This document shows, piece by piece, positions 13,665-25,904 of a stretch of 64,000 bases of DNA. The notes under the pieces are model-generated. The model was not told the DNA's origin. It saw only the letters and a program-made list of their open reading frames with translations, and made no database searches. Made by a program: the position numbers and the translations under genes. Numbering within the stretch: the stretch's first letter is position 1; each line of letters begins with the position of its first letter. Origin of the DNA: Arthrobacter sp. StoSoilB5 (GTDB lineage: Bacteria > Actinomycetota > Actinomycetes > Actinomycetales > Micrococcaceae); NCBI RefSeq assembly GCF_019977235.1, contig NZ_AP024646.1, forward strand, positions 3,968,001 through 4,032,000, written 5' to 3'.

Positions 13665-13672
13665 AACGGCTA

Positions 13673-17179
<3,507 letters not shown>

Positions 17180-17617
17180 GAGGGATCCTTCCACAGACCT
17201 TCAGGCGTTTTCAGATCTCCCCCGTTTGCATGATGCAGAGTGCTCCGCAGCATACTTATTCCGGTTCCGCTATATGACCCGGACCCAGTCTGCAAAAGGC
17301 AGTGCACGTTGTGAACGGCACGTCAATGTTGCAGCTGAGAGGTAAAGCCCACCGCTATATGAAGGCTGAAGGTTAACAGGGAAGACGCAAATATCTACGA
17401 TACGGCAAAGTAGCCTTCCTGTCTACCCCAGATCGTCCGTGAATGCAAGCACTGTTGCTGTAGGCACCTATGCAGAGCCAATGGACCGGCGAGGGGACCA
17501 GATCCGATGTGGAATCCCCGCCGTGGAATCCAGCGATGCGTACGAGCGTTGGAATGAATAGGCTGCGCACGCCGCGCGGTAGCCTTGGGTACACCACCAC
17601 GGATCGGAAGAGAGACC
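17180..17617. other. divergent intergenic region between rpoB and the thiolase gene
   Basis: This 438-base gap should hold promoters for both directions. On the minus strand the string CATATAGCGG occurs twice (17267-17276 and 17352-17361), each giving a TATAGC -10-like box. I see no supported ORF or RNA gene. Confidence 0.55.
17269..17296 (-). promoter_or_regulatory. candidate rpoB promoter
   Basis: TATAGC (17269-17274) lies 15-16 bases after TTGCAG/TTTGCA (17290-17296) on the minus strand. It would start transcription about 80 bases before rpoB. A second CATATAGCGG copy 85 bases upstream may be another start. Confidence 0.35.
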
Positions 17618-18817
17618 ATGAACAACTCCGCTGACGACAATGACGTTGTCATCCTTGCTGCTTCCCGTACCCCACAGGGTCGGCTCAATGGGCAGCTGGC
17701 CGGGTTCACCGCCGTCGACCTTGGCGCCCATGCCATTGCAGCAGCCCTGGCTGCCAGCGGCGTGAAAGCCGAACAGGTGGACGCCGTCATCATGGGACAG
17801 GTGCTGCAAGCAGGCGCTGGCCAGAACCCTGCCCGGCAAAGTGCCATCGCGGCAGGTGTTGGATGGAACATCCCTGCCGTCACCATCAACAAGGTTTGCC
17901 TCTCCGGCCTGACTGCCGTAATCGACGCCGCCCGGATGATCCGCAGCGGCGACGCCACCGTGGTTGTGGCCGGCGGCCAGGAATCCATGACCCGTGCCCC
18001 ACACCTCCTCCCCGGCTCGCGCCAGGGTTGGACGTACGGCGCAATCCAGGCGTTGGACGTTGCTGCGCATGATGGACTCACGGATGCGTTCGATGGCCAA
18101 TCCATGGGCTTGTCCACGGAAACCAAGAACGTGACCCTTGGCATTGACCGCCGTGCGCAGGACGAGGTTGCTGCCGCTTCCCATCAGCGCGCCGCTGCCG
18201 CTATTGCCGAGGGAATTTTCGACGTCGAAATCGCTCCGGTGAGCGTGAAGCAGCGCAAGGGCGAGCCGGTAATCCTCACCTCTGACGAGGGCGTCCGGCC
18301 GAACACGACCTTGGAAACCCTTGCCCCCTTGAAGGCCGCCTTCGCCACCGACGGCACCATTACCGCGGGCAACTCCTCTCCCCTGTCCGACGGCGCCTCC
18401 GCACTTGTGCTGACCAGTCGCCGCTTTGCCAGGGACAACGGCCTGGAATACCTGGCCGTGGTGGGCAAGGCCGGCCAAGTCGCAGGCCCGGACAACTCGC
18501 TCCACTCCCAGCCGTCAAACGCCATTTCGCAAGCATTGAAGCGGGCCGGATGGACTGCCGAAGACCTGGACTTCATCGAGATCAACGAGGCCTTCGGCTC
18601 CGTTGCCGTGCAATCACTCAAGGACCTGAGGTACCCGCTGGAGAAGTGCAACATCCACGGCGGCGCGATCGCGCTCGGCCACCCCATCGGCGCCTCCGGA
18701 GCCCGGTTGGCCCTGCATGCGGCCCACGAACTCAGGCGCAGGGGAACCGGCAAGGCCGCAGTGTCCCTTTGCGGCGGCGGCGGCCAGGGTGAAGCCCTCC
18801 TGCTGTACCGCGACTGA
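17618..18817 (+). CDS. acetyl-CoA C-acetyltransferase (thiolase)
   Basis: This 399-residue enzyme belongs to the thiolase superfamily and would interconvert two acetyl-CoA with acetoacetyl-CoA and CoA in the cytoplasm, for ketone-body, PHB or fatty-acid metabolism. The active site is complete: acyl-accepting Cys94 in NKVCLSGL, His355 in GHPIGASG, and Cys385 in LCGGGGQGEA. The ATG at MNNSADDND is preceded by GGAAGAGAG; the frame upstream is not needed. It is divergent from rpoB and is followed 15 bases later by the YbaK-like gene, so the two probably form a small operon. The biosynthetic or degradative direction cannot be told from sequence. Confidence 0.93.
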   Translation: MNNSADDNDVVILAASRTPQGRLNGQLAGFTAVDLGAHAIAAALAASGVKAEQVDAVIMGQVLQAGAGQNPARQSAIAAGVGWNIPAVTINKVCLSGLTAVIDAARMIRSGDATVVVAGGQESMTRAPHLLPGSRQGWTYGAIQALDVAAHDGLTDAFDGQSMGLSTETKNVTLGIDRRAQDEVAAASHQRAAAAIAEGIFDVEIAPVSVKQRKGEPVILTSDEGVRPNTTLETLAPLKAAFATDGTITAGNSSPLSDGASALVLTSRRFARDNGLEYLAVVGKAGQVAGPDNSLHSQPSNAISQALKRAGWTAEDLDFIEINEAFGSVAVQSLKDLRYPLEKCNIHGGAIALGHPIGASGARLALHAAHELRRRGTGKAAVSLCGGGGQGEALLLYRD

Positions 18818-18832
18818 CGGGTGTGACCTGGC

Positions 18833-19315
18833 ATGGATGATCCGGAGATGAACGGGGCCGAACGGTTCCTGTCCGACGCCGCGGCGCGCGGACTGGCCGT
18901 GGACGTCGTCGAGCGTCCTGCTGCCCGCAGCCTCGAAGAAGCAGCAGGCATCCTGGGCATCAGCCCGGCGGACATCGTGAAGTCGCTGGTGGTCAAACAC
19001 CGCGGCGGAAGCTTCCTGTTCGCGCTCATTCCCGGGGACCGCCAGATCTCCTGGCCGAAGTTGCGTGCTTTGGTGGGCGTCAACAAGCTCTCGCTCCCCC
19101 ACGCCGACGTTGCTTTGGCCGCGACGGGCTACGAGCGCGGAACCATCACTCCTCTGGGAAGCACCACGCCTTGGCCGGTGTACGCGGACTCCACGATCAC
19201 GGGCCGCCGTATTTCCATGGGCGCCGGGGCACATGGCCGGAGTGCGTTCGTGGACGCCGATCAGCTCACGGCAGCGCTCGGGGCCGTAGTGGCGGACATC
19301 AGCGAACCCAACTGA
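18833..19315 (+). CDS. YbaK/EbsC-type aminoacyl-tRNA deacylase
   Basis: The 160-residue product fits the YbaK/ProX editing-domain family, which hydrolyses mischarged tRNAs such as Cys-tRNA-Pro or Ala-tRNA-Pro. Typical family features are the N-terminal ARSLEEAA..LGISPADIVKSLVVK block, with the conserved lysine of the active site, a central GDRQISWPKL segment, and the glycine-rich RRISMGAGAHGRSAFVDA end. A second possible start is the ATG five codons in (MNGAERFL). It sits 15 bases after the thiolase gene. Which amino acid is edited cannot be deduced. Confidence 0.85.
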   Translation: MDDPEMNGAERFLSDAAARGLAVDVVERPAARSLEEAAGILGISPADIVKSLVVKHRGGSFLFALIPGDRQISWPKLRALVGVNKLSLPHADVALAATGYERGTITPLGSTTPWPVYADSTITGRRISMGAGAHGRSAFVDADQLTAALGAVVADISEPN

Positions 19316-19316
19316 A

Positions 19317-19362
19317 TAGCAGCTGAGCGCGTTTTGAAGGCTCAAAACGCGCTCAGCTGCTA
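19317..19362. repeat. long perfect palindrome between convergent genes, GCGCGTTTTGA core
   Basis: Two perfectly complementary 21-base arms enclose the four-base loop AGGC. The inner part of the arm reads AGCGCGTTTTGA. The hairpin begins 2 bases after the stop codon of the plus-strand deacylase gene and lies before the rplL terminator. A related palindrome with the same core occurs at 60738-60803. It can act as a bidirectional terminator, but the shared core suggests a dispersed REP-like element. Confidence 0.9.
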
Positions 19363-19380
19363 CCTACCTGGGTTAACGCA

Positions 19381-19414
19381 GGAAGCCCCGCCCGGCGAAC
19401 CGGACGGGGCTTCC
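19381..19414 (-). terminator. rplJ-rplL terminator
   Basis: GGAAGCCCCG pairs with CGGGGCTTCC (10 bp) 15 bases after the rplL stop codon. The loop holds a smaller CCGG/CCGG pairing. Confidence 0.75.
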
Positions 19415-19428
19415 ACAAGCAAGACGAG

Positions 19429-19806
19429 TTACTTGAGGGTAACCGTTGCGCCAGCTTCTTCGAGCTGAGCCTTTGCCTTCTCTGCAGCTTCCTTGGTGGC
19501 GCCTTCGAGAACAGCCTTCGGTGCGCTGTCAACCAGGTCCTTGGCTTCCTTGAGGCCGAGGGAGGTGATGGCGCGAACTTCCTTGATCACTGCGATCTTC
19601 TTGTCGCCAGCAGCTTCGAGGATGACGTCGAAGTCAGTCTTCTCTTCAGCAGCTTCAGCAGCACCGCCAGCGGCGGGGCCAGCAACTGCAACAGCAGCAG
19701 CCGTAACTTCGAAGGTCTCTTCGAAGAGCTTGACGAACTCGGAGAGCTCGATGATGGTCAGTTCCTTGAAAGCTTCAATGAGCTCTTCGTTGCTGAGCTT
19801 CGCCAT
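19429..19806 (-). CDS. rplL: 50S ribosomal protein L7/L12
   Basis: L7/L12 forms the multi-copy stalk that recruits translational GTPases. The 125-residue product has the N-terminal dimerisation helix region ([17 protein letters not shown]), the alanine/glycine-rich hinge around residues 38-52, and the conserved C-terminal domain with [16 protein letters not shown]. The length is standard. It follows rplJ by 76 bases and is terminated by two hairpins downstream. Confidence 0.98.
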   Translation of the reverse strand: MAKLSNEELIEAFKELTIIELSEFVKLFEETFEVTAAAVAVAGPAAGGAAEAAEEKTDFDVILEAAGDKKIAVIKEVRAITSLGLKEAKDLVDSAPKAVLEGATKEAAEKAKAQLEEAGATVTLK

Positions 19807-19882
19807 GGTGGCGTCCTTCCATTAGTTGGTGCAGATCCGGGCAAAGCCGATCCATGCACCTGAGTTTGATTGGGGGGAGAAC

Positions 19883-20473
19883 TTAGTTCTCTTCGGTTGC
19901 AGCTTCAGCGGCTTCGGCCGGAGCCGCAACCTCTTCAGCAGCAGCCTCTTCGGCCGGAGCTTCTTCAGCGGCCGGTGCAGGTGCGCCGCCCTCTTCTTCA
20001 AGCTTGAGGCGCAGAGCGTCAATGATGCGTGCAGCAGCGGAAGCAGGAGCCTTAAGGACACCAGCAACACGTGCAAGCTGCAGTTCGCGGGACTCGAGGG
20101 CTGCCAGTGCGGCAACACCCTGTGCATCCAATGCCTTGCCTTCGAAGTAACCGGTCTTGATAACCAGCTGCTTGTTGGCCTTGGCAAAGTCCGTCAGGCT
20201 CTTGGCAGCAGCAACAGCGTCACCCTTGATAAAGGCGATTGCAGTGGGGCCTGCAAGCTGGTCGTTGAATGCTTCAACTCCGGCTTCCTTGGCCGCAATG
20301 GCACTCAGGGTGTTCTTGACGACCGAGAACTTGGTGTCCTGGCCGAGTGCAACACGCAGTTCCTTGAGCTGTGCAACAGTGAGCCCGCGGTATTCGGTCA
20401 GGACAGCCGCGTTCGATTCCTTGAAATCGTTGGTGATCTCTGCAACTGCGGAGACCTTGCTAGGCGTTGTCAT
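19883..20473 (-). CDS. rplJ: 50S ribosomal protein L10
   Basis: L10 anchors L7/L12 dimers to 23S rRNA at the stalk base. The first 150 residues match the family, including YRGLTVAQLKELR and KNTLSAIAAKE. The C-terminus has an acidic tail of about 40 residues made almost only of Ala, Glu and Pro, which extends it to 196 residues, longer than the roughly 165-175 of many bacteria. GGAAGGAGGG lies just before the ATG. The leader upstream carries an attenuator-like hairpin, fitting autogenous control by the L10-L7/L12 complex. Confidence 0.98.
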   Translation of the reverse strand: MTTPSKVSAVAEITNDFKESNAAVLTEYRGLTVAQLKELRVALGQDTKFSVVKNTLSAIAAKEAGVEAFNDQLAGPTAIAFIKGDAVAAAKSLTDFAKANKQLVIKTGYFEGKALDAQGVAALAALESRELQLARVAGVLKAPASAAARIIDALRLKLEEEGGAPAPAAEEAPAEEAAAEEVAAPAEAAEAATEEN

Positions 20474-20799
20474 AACCCTCCTTCCGGGGAATAAAGCCGG
20501 TCTTCCGGGTCCCCGCTCACGAGAGCTAAAACTAAAAACGCCCCGCGCAGATGCACGGGGCTTGGCTCAACACAGTTTGCACTGTGGAGACTTGCTTCGT
20601 TCACCTGCGCCGGCCGCCCTATGTTCAGGGTCCTTCGTCAAGGAATGCACTTTGTTCTCAGGGGCGTCGCTACAGAATTGAGCTGCGCTCGAAAGAGTGG
20701 ATTCCCATCAACCGACGGTCTTTGGTACTTCAAGGTTACGGGAGAGTGATCTGCAAACCAAATCGACGCCGCTGCACAGCGGGTGGGCCGCCAGGCTGG
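20474..20799 (-). other. rplJ leader and upstream intergenic region
   Basis: This 326-base region precedes rplJ. It contains a terminator-like hairpin at 20540-20561 and probably the rplJ promoter further upstream, though no clear -35/-10 pair can be picked. The region would hold an L10-binding leader RNA; I cannot fold it fully by eye. Confidence 0.5.
20540..20561 (-). promoter_or_regulatory. attenuator-like terminator in the rplJL leader
   Basis: On the minus strand GCCCCG and CGGGGC form a 6-bp GC stem (further GCA/TGC pairing inside), directly followed by GTTTTTAG. This is a classical intrinsic terminator shape placed about 67 bases before the rplJ ATG, inside the leader rather than after a gene. 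Confidence 0.65.
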
Positions 20800-21954
20800 C
20801 TACTCCGAGGACGTGGCCTTCGACCCCCGGTCCGGAAGCTCCTTTTGCCAGAGTCCGGTGACTCCCGCCGTCGTAAATCCCAATTGCCTGTTCACCGTCA
20901 GAAGGTATCGGTTCTCCGGTGCGTTCCACGTGTAAATTACGCGGGCATCCGGAAATTGCTCGCTGAGCCTTTCCATATTGGCCACTTTGATCAGCAAGCC
21001 CAGCTTGTTGCCCCTGTGTTCCTGAAGGACCAAAGTATCGTCCTGGAAAACGACGTCCTGACGGTGGGCGAGGACGCTGATGGTGGTCAATCCGGCCAGC
21101 CGGCCGCTCTCAATATGCTCGACGGCGGTAACCACCGTCCGCCGTCCCTGCGCCAACGCGGCGTCTTCAGTTTCGCGCAACACCGCGGCGTCGAAGACCA
21201 TACCGGTAACCTCGACGGCGGAGTCTTCTTCCTCGCCATCCTCACCATGGACAACTTCACCGGCAGCGTTCTCCAGCTCCGCTACAGCCTCCAACCACGC
21301 CTCGGGGCATCGATCAGTCCAGTGGTGCAGCCTATAGCGGCCAGCGTTCGCTTCCTCGGCCTCGGCCTGAAGGTCCGCAACCAGTTTGGAGTCCAGCGGC
21401 AATACGCAGGAACTGAATTGCTCGATGTGCTGGAGGGTGTAGCCAGCCCGCTGGGCGAAATCCACTTCCCTGCTGCTGACAGGAACGAAGCCGGGACCAC
21501 TTCCGGGAATCAACTGGTCTTCGGGTATCTCGGTCAGCGACGTAGCCGGGTGGTTCGTGTCCACCAAAACCATGGTCCGGCCCTCTGCCCGCGCCAGCTG
21601 CTCCGCGGCTTCCAGAAGCTGGCGGCCGACGCCTTGTCGCTGGTATTCCGGCAGGATATCCAGGGTGAACTCCGCGAGATCCATGTTGTCGGCGAGGGGC
21701 AGGGCAATATCCACCGTTCCTACGATGACCCCGTCAACCTTGGCAACCAGGATGATCTGGCGTTCATAGGGGTCCGAGAACTCAAGCATCTTCTCCAGGG
21801 GGGTGTACGCCAGGTCATCACTCCCCCACGTCTGCATCCGGACCCGCCGCGCTACTTCCACAGCGTCCAGGAAATCCCTTGCTTTGGGGCTGTCCAAATT
21901 GTCCGGCACCCAAAGCTGCTCGACTTGAACGGTCTTCGCCTCGTCTACAGTCAT
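20800..21954 (-). CDS. tandem-domain GNAT acetyltransferase
   Basis: The 384-residue protein contains two GNAT folds. The first has the acetyl-CoA loop PEYQRQGVGRQLLEAAEQLA around residues 105-125; the second has HRGNKLGLLIK around residue 310 and ends in a TYT-WNAPENRYLL segment. It would transfer acetyl from acetyl-CoA to an unknown amine. I choose the ATG of MTVDEAKTV because it overlaps the stop codon of the preceding gene as ATGA, indicating translational coupling. The preceding gene is a paralogue with the same two-domain layout. The pair sits between rplA and rplJ. The architecture resembles MshD, but the true mshD is elsewhere in this window. Confidence 0.82.
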   Translation of the reverse strand: MTVDEAKTVQVEQLWVPDNLDSPKARDFLDAVEVARRVRMQTWGSDDLAYTPLEKMLEFSDPYERQIILVAKVDGVIVGTVDIALPLADNMDLAEFTLDILPEYQRQGVGRQLLEAAEQLARAEGRTMVLVDTNHPATSLTEIPEDQLIPGSGPGFVPVSSREVDFAQRAGYTLQHIEQFSSCVLPLDSKLVADLQAEAEEANAGRYRLHHWTDRCPEAWLEAVAELENAAGEVVHGEDGEEEDSAVEVTGMVFDAAVLRETEDAALAQGRRTVVTAVEHIESGRLAGLTTISVLAHRQDVVFQDDTLVLQEHRGNKLGLLIKVANMERLSEQFPDARVIYTWNAPENRYLLTVNRQLGFTTAGVTGLWQKELPDRGSKATSSE

Positions 21955-23063
21955 CCCAGCCGTTTCTGCCATTCGCCTTCAAAACCGGAAGGCTTGAATC
22001 CAAGGGCGATATTAATGGCCAGCATATGCCGGTTTTCATTGGCGTTCCACGTCATGACGCACGTGGCGTCCGGCCAGAGCGTTTCTGCCCGCCGTAGATT
22101 GGCGATTTTGACCAGCATGCCAAGGCCGTGTCCCCGGTGACCGGGAGCCACAAGCGTGTCCTCCTGGTTGACCACAGCCGGCAGTGCCTCCCTGTGGGTC
22201 AAGACCGTGTAGGCAGCCAACTCCCGGCTCGAGTGATGCTGCGCAGCAGCCACCACGGAATCAACGCCGCTTGCCCGCCACGTCGATTCCTCCCGCCGAA
22301 CCCGGGCCGCATCCCACTCTTCGCCCTCCCACCCCAGTCCGGCAAGGGGGACTTCCGTGCTCATGAGGCTCTTGAGCCTGGCAAAACCGTCCACCAGTTC
22401 CTCCGGGCATTCGTCATTCCACCCGATGACGTCGTACTCCGTTGCCCGACGCATTGCCTCGACTTCGAGTTCAACCAGATGGCCATGGTCTACCGGCAGG
22501 CCCAATGTACTGCTGGTTTCGACCTGTTCCAAGGAATAGCCATGGCGCAACGCAAAGCGGGTCGACGCCGCATTCAGCGGCACCCCACCTGTGCCCGACT
22601 TTGCCGCCAGCAGCGCTTCGCCCGCAAGGACCGGGCCGATTGGCTCGCCGCAGTATCCGTCAAGGGAAGTGCGGTTCCGCTCCACTGCCGCTTTCTCGAG
22701 AACTTCAAGGATCCTCGTCCCGATGCCGCGCCGCCGGAAAGCTGCGTCCACGACGACGTCCACACCCGCCGTCGTCGTGTTCTCGCTCAACGGCAGGGTC
22801 AGCGAACCGGTGCCCACCACAACGCCATCCAAACGGGCCAGGAAGACCTGCCGCTCCTCGTATTCGTTGCCCTGCCAGAACATGAGCGATTCGGCCAGCG
22901 TGGCCGAATGGTCCAGGTTCCCCCACAAGCCAAGCTCGTGGGCTATGCGTAACGCATGAAAGGCCTTGAAGTCCGGCGACGCCGTGGCCTCCGCACCCTG
23001 CGGAACCGGACACCGCTCGATGGTAAGCCCGCCGTTGGCGGAAAAGTTCGACGACGACGCCAC
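21951..23063 (-). CDS. tandem-domain GNAT acetyltransferase (paralogue)
   Basis: This protein, about 370 residues, has two GNAT domains. The acetyl-CoA loops are FRRRGIGTRILEVLEKAA and GHRGHGLGMLVKIANLRRA. Its C-terminal ending, TWNANENRHMLAINIALGF, closely parallels the downstream gene, so the two arose by duplication. The start is uncertain: a GTG at 23063 gives a length similar to the paralogue, while a TTG at 23099 is also open; neither has a strong ribosome-binding site. It follows the rplA terminator and is translationally coupled to the next GNAT gene. Substrate is unknown. Confidence 0.8.
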   Translation of the reverse strand: MASSSNFSANGGLTIERCPVPQGAEATASPDFKAFHALRIAHELGLWGNLDHSATLAESLMFWQGNEYEERQVFLARLDGVVVGTGSLTLPLSENTTTAGVDVVVDAAFRRRGIGTRILEVLEKAAVERNRTSLDGYCGEPIGPVLAGEALLAAKSGTGGVPLNAASTRFALRHGYSLEQVETSSTLGLPVDHGHLVELEVEAMRRATEYDVIGWNDECPEELVDGFARLKSLMSTEVPLAGLGWEGEEWDAARVRREESTWRASGVDSVVAAAQHHSSRELAAYTVLTHREALPAVVNQEDTLVAPGHRGHGLGMLVKIANLRRAETLWPDATCVMTWNANENRHMLAINIALGFKPSGFEGEWQKRLG

Positions 23064-23127
23064 GCCCCACAGCCTACGGCTGCCGCAGGTGGCAAACAAG
23101 TCGCTACCAGCCGGGACGCATGCACGA

Positions 23128-23162
23128 AAAGGGACCGCCCGGCGATGCCGGACGGTCCCTTT
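23128..23162 (-). terminator. rplK-rplA terminator
   Basis: AAAGGGACCG pairs with CGGTCCCTTT (10 bp) and an inner CCGGC/GCCGG stem extends the hairpin, 21 bases after the rplA stop. The minus-strand flank ends in TTTCG. Confidence 0.8.
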
Positions 23163-23183
23163 CAGAGGTAATACTCCCGGAGC

Positions 23184-23891
23184 TTACGCCTCGGTGAGAA
23201 CCTTGGTGACGTTCGGGTCAACAGTGATGCCCGGACCGAACGTGGTGGCAACAGTTGCCTTCTGGATGTAGCGGCCCTTGGAAGCGGACGGCTTCAAGCG
23301 AAGCACCTCTTCCAGTGCAGCTGCGTAGTTCTCGGCCAGCTTCTGGGCGTCGAAGGACACCTTGCCGATGATGAAGTGCAGGTTCGAGTGCTTGTCGACG
23401 CGGAAGTCGATCTTGCCGCCCTTGATGTCGTTGACAGCCTTGGTGACATCCGGGGTAACCGTACCGGTCTTCGGGTTCGGCATGAGGTTACGCGGGCCCA
23501 GGACCTTACCGAGGCGGCCAACCTTGCCCATGAGGTCAGGGGTTGCCACGGCGGCGTCGAAGTCGGTCCAGCCGGCTGCGATCTTTTCGATCAGGTCGTC
23601 GGAACCAACGAAGTCGGCGCCGGCAGCGATTGCTGCTTCAGCCTTGTCGCCCGTTGCGAAAACCAGGACGCGGGCGGTCTTACCGGTGCCGTGAGGCAGG
23701 TTGACGGTGCCACGGACCATCTGGTCAGCCTTACGCGGGTCAACGCCCAGGCGGAAAGCGACCTCAACGGTTGCGTCGAACTTGGAAGGGTTGGTGTCCT
23801 TCGCGAGGGTGATGGCCTCGAACGGGGCGTAGACCTTGTCTGCCTCGATCTTGGCTACGGCTGCCTCATATGCTTTGCTGCGCTTTGCCAT
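23184..23891 (-). CDS. rplA: 50S ribosomal protein L1
   Basis: L1 binds 23S rRNA at the E-site stalk and often represses its own operon. The 235-residue protein has the typical [11 protein letters not shown] start, the [12 protein letters not shown] motif, and [21 protein letters not shown], the signature of the family. It follows rplK by 133 bases and is closed by a strong terminator. Length and motifs leave no doubt. Confidence 0.98.
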   Translation of the reverse strand: MAKRSKAYEAAVAKIEADKVYAPFEAITLAKDTNPSKFDATVEVAFRLGVDPRKADQMVRGTVNLPHGTGKTARVLVFATGDKAEAAIAAGADFVGSDDLIEKIAAGWTDFDAAVATPDLMGKVGRLGKVLGPRNLMPNPKTGTVTPDVTKAVNDIKGGKIDFRVDKHSNLHFIIGKVSFDAQKLAENYAAALEEVLRLKPSASKGRYIQKATVATTFGPGITVDPNVTKVLTEA

Positions 23892-24024
23892 GCTGCTTAT
23901 TTCTCCTTGTGCAGTTGTGGTCTGCGGACCGCGCTGGGCCCTGCCACAAGTCGCGGATCCGGCAAGGATCCTGCGACATTTTAATGTTTCAGATGCCGGT
24001 TGCCCGGCGGGTGGAAGGCTGTAT

Positions 24025-24456
24025 TTAGCCTTCGACCGTGATGCCCATGGAACGGGCGGTGCCTGCGATGATCTTGGCAGCTGCCGCGATGTCGTTGGCG
24101 TTGAGGTCTTCCATCTTGGTGGAAGCGATCTCTTCGACCTGGGCCTGGGTCAGCTTGGCAACCTTGACGGTGTGCGGGGTAGCCGAACCCTTGGCAACGC
24201 CTGCAGCCTTCTTGATGAGCTCTGCAGCCGGCGGGGTCTTGGTGATGAAGGTGAAGGAACGGTCTTCGTAGACCGTGATTTCAACCGGGATAACGTTTCC
24301 GCGCTGGGATTCCGTTGCAGCGTTGTACGCCTTGCAGAATTCCATGATGTTGACACCGTGCTGGCCAAGCGCAGGACCGATCGGCGGAGCCGGGTTAGCG
24401 GCACCTGCCTGGATCTGCAGCTTGATGAGGCCGGTGACCTTCTTCTTGGGAGCCAA
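24025..24456 (-). CDS. rplK: 50S ribosomal protein L11
   Basis: L11 with 23S rRNA forms the GTPase-associated centre and is the target site for thiostrepton. The 143-residue product starts [15 protein letters not shown], carries the proline pair of the N-terminal domain ([21 protein letters not shown]) and ends RSMGITVEG. It lies 131 bases after nusG and immediately before rplA, the usual order. Confidence 0.98.
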
Positions 24457-24587
24457 TGTAGGGTCCTTCTCTCAATAGCTTCCTGGGACACAGGAGCGCG
24501 TCCCAGGTTGGTGGCCGCCATGGCAAGGCGACCGGCCGCTTCCCACACCGCAAAGCAGGCGGAACGGGAGCGAAATCTTGGAATCAG

Positions 24588-25427
24588 CTAGATCTTGGTG
24601 ACCTGGTTGAATGCGAGCGTAACCGGGGTTTCGCGCTCGAAGATCGAGACCAGGACCACGAGGGTCTGGGACTCGGGCTTGATCTCGGAGATCGTTGCCG
24701 GAAGGGTCTCGAACGGACCTTCCTTGACGATGACGGACTCGCCGACCTCGAAGTCGACGGCCACGGGAGCCTGGTTCTGCTTGTTGACCGGCTTGCCCTT
24801 CTCAGCCTGCTCTTCTTCGAAGACGGGGGCGAGCATGGAGAAGACTTCGTCAAGGCGCAGTGGGACCGGGTTGTGGGCGTTGCCCACGAAGCCAGTGACG
24901 CCGGGGGTGTGGCGAACGGCGCCCCAGGAGGCGTCGGTCAGGTCCATGCGGACCAGGACGTAGCCGGGGATGCGGACGCGGTTGATCACCTTGCGCTGCG
25001 CGTTCTTGATCTCGACGACTTCTTCCATCGGGACCTGGATTTCGAAGATGTAGTCTTCCATGTCCAGCGTCTGGATGCGGGTCTCAAGGTTGGCCTTCAC
25101 GCGGTTTTCGTAACCGGCGTAGGAGTGAATGACGTACCAGTCACCCTCCTGGCGGCGCAACTTGGCCTTGAATTCCTCAGCCGGATCGGCGGGCGCTGCA
25201 GCAGCAGCCGCTTCCAGCGAGACGTCCGCAGCATCGTCGTCGGACTCGTCGTCAGACTCAGCGTCTACGTCGGACTCGAAATCCTCTTCGGAATCGTCGA
25301 CGTCGGCAGATTCGGGCGCAGCAGAGTCAGCCTCCGACTCTTCCGCAGCCTCAGCCGCGGCGTCGTCCGTGCTTTCAGCGGGCCCATCCAGCTCAGCCTC
25401 GTTTACCTCAAGCTCCTGCTCAGACAC
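24588..25427 (-). CDS. nusG: transcription termination/antitermination protein NusG
   Basis: NusG links RNA polymerase to Rho or to the ribosome. The start is a GTG reading [12 protein letters not shown] with AGGAG 7 bases upstream; a longer frame is not needed. The 279-residue product has about 100 acidic, low-complexity residues (Glu, Asp, Ser, Ala) before the NGN domain, which begins near [20 protein letters not shown]. The KOW domain is [20 protein letters not shown]. Such N-terminal extensions are common in actinobacterial NusG. It sits between secE and rplK, the standard order. Confidence 0.97.
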   Translation of the reverse strand: MSEQELEVNEAELDGPAESTDDAAAEAAEESEADSAAPESADVDDSEEDFESDVDAESDDESDDDAADVSLEAAAAAAPADPAEEFKAKLRRQEGDWYVIHSYAGYENRVKANLETRIQTLDMEDYIFEIQVPMEEVVEIKNAQRKVINRVRIPGYVLVRMDLTDASWGAVRHTPGVTGFVGNAHNPVPLRLDEVFSMLAPVFEEEQAEKGKPVNKQNQAPVAVDFEVGESVIVKEGPFETLPATISEIKPESQTLVVLVSIFERETPVTLAFNQVTKI

Positions 25428-25541
25428 TTGGTCTCCTGCTTCCTCATTGCCTAACATGCCTATTTAAATGGCTCAATTCCGCAAACCCCACAAAATTCCT
25501 GAAGTACCAAGGAATTTCACGCAGTTTGCGGACAGATCCGC

Positions 25542-25823
25542 TTAGCGGTCCGTAGCGCCTGACCCACCGAAGACCCAGCTGACTCCCGTACCGAAGGCAA
25601 TGTCCAGCAGGGTGACGATGAGCATCATGATGGCTACGAACACCAGCACCACGAGCGTGTAATTGATCAGTTCCTTGCGGGTCGGCGCGACGACCTTCTT
25701 CAGTTCGCCGATAACCTGGCGGACGAAGAGTGCAATTCGGGCAAAGAAGCCAGCATCGGCTTTCTTGGCAGGACGGCCCTTTGAGCTGCTAGCAGCCGTT
25801 TCGGTCACCTGGTCCTCACTCAC
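25542..25823 (-). CDS. secE: preprotein translocase subunit SecE
   Basis: SecE is the small clamp subunit of the SecYEG channel. The product is 93 residues from a GTG start (MSEDQVTETAASS) with AAGG close upstream. A lysine/alanine-rich N-terminus is followed by the conserved amphipathic FVRQVIGELKKVVAPTRKEL and one transmembrane helix near residues 55-80. A longer frame runs back through the tRNA-Trp gene and is not real. The order tRNA-Trp, secE, nusG, rplK, rplA is conserved in many bacteria. Confidence 0.96.
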   Translation of the reverse strand: MSEDQVTETAASSSKGRPAKKADAGFFARIALFVRQVIGELKKVVAPTRKELINYTLVVLVFVAIMMLIVTLLDIAFGTGVSWVFGGSGATDR

Positions 25824-25904
25824 CTTGCAAAGTCGTTTGACCCGACTCTGATCAGAGCCATGGTTGCTGCGCTTGCCCCGGCGTTTCCGCCGGAACAGCT
25901 TGCG

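Noticed and set aside
20800..23063. mshD (mycothiol synthase) for one of the two GNAT genes
   Set aside because: They share the double-GNAT layout, but the gene at 40876 has the specific MshD motifs and the conserved glnR context.
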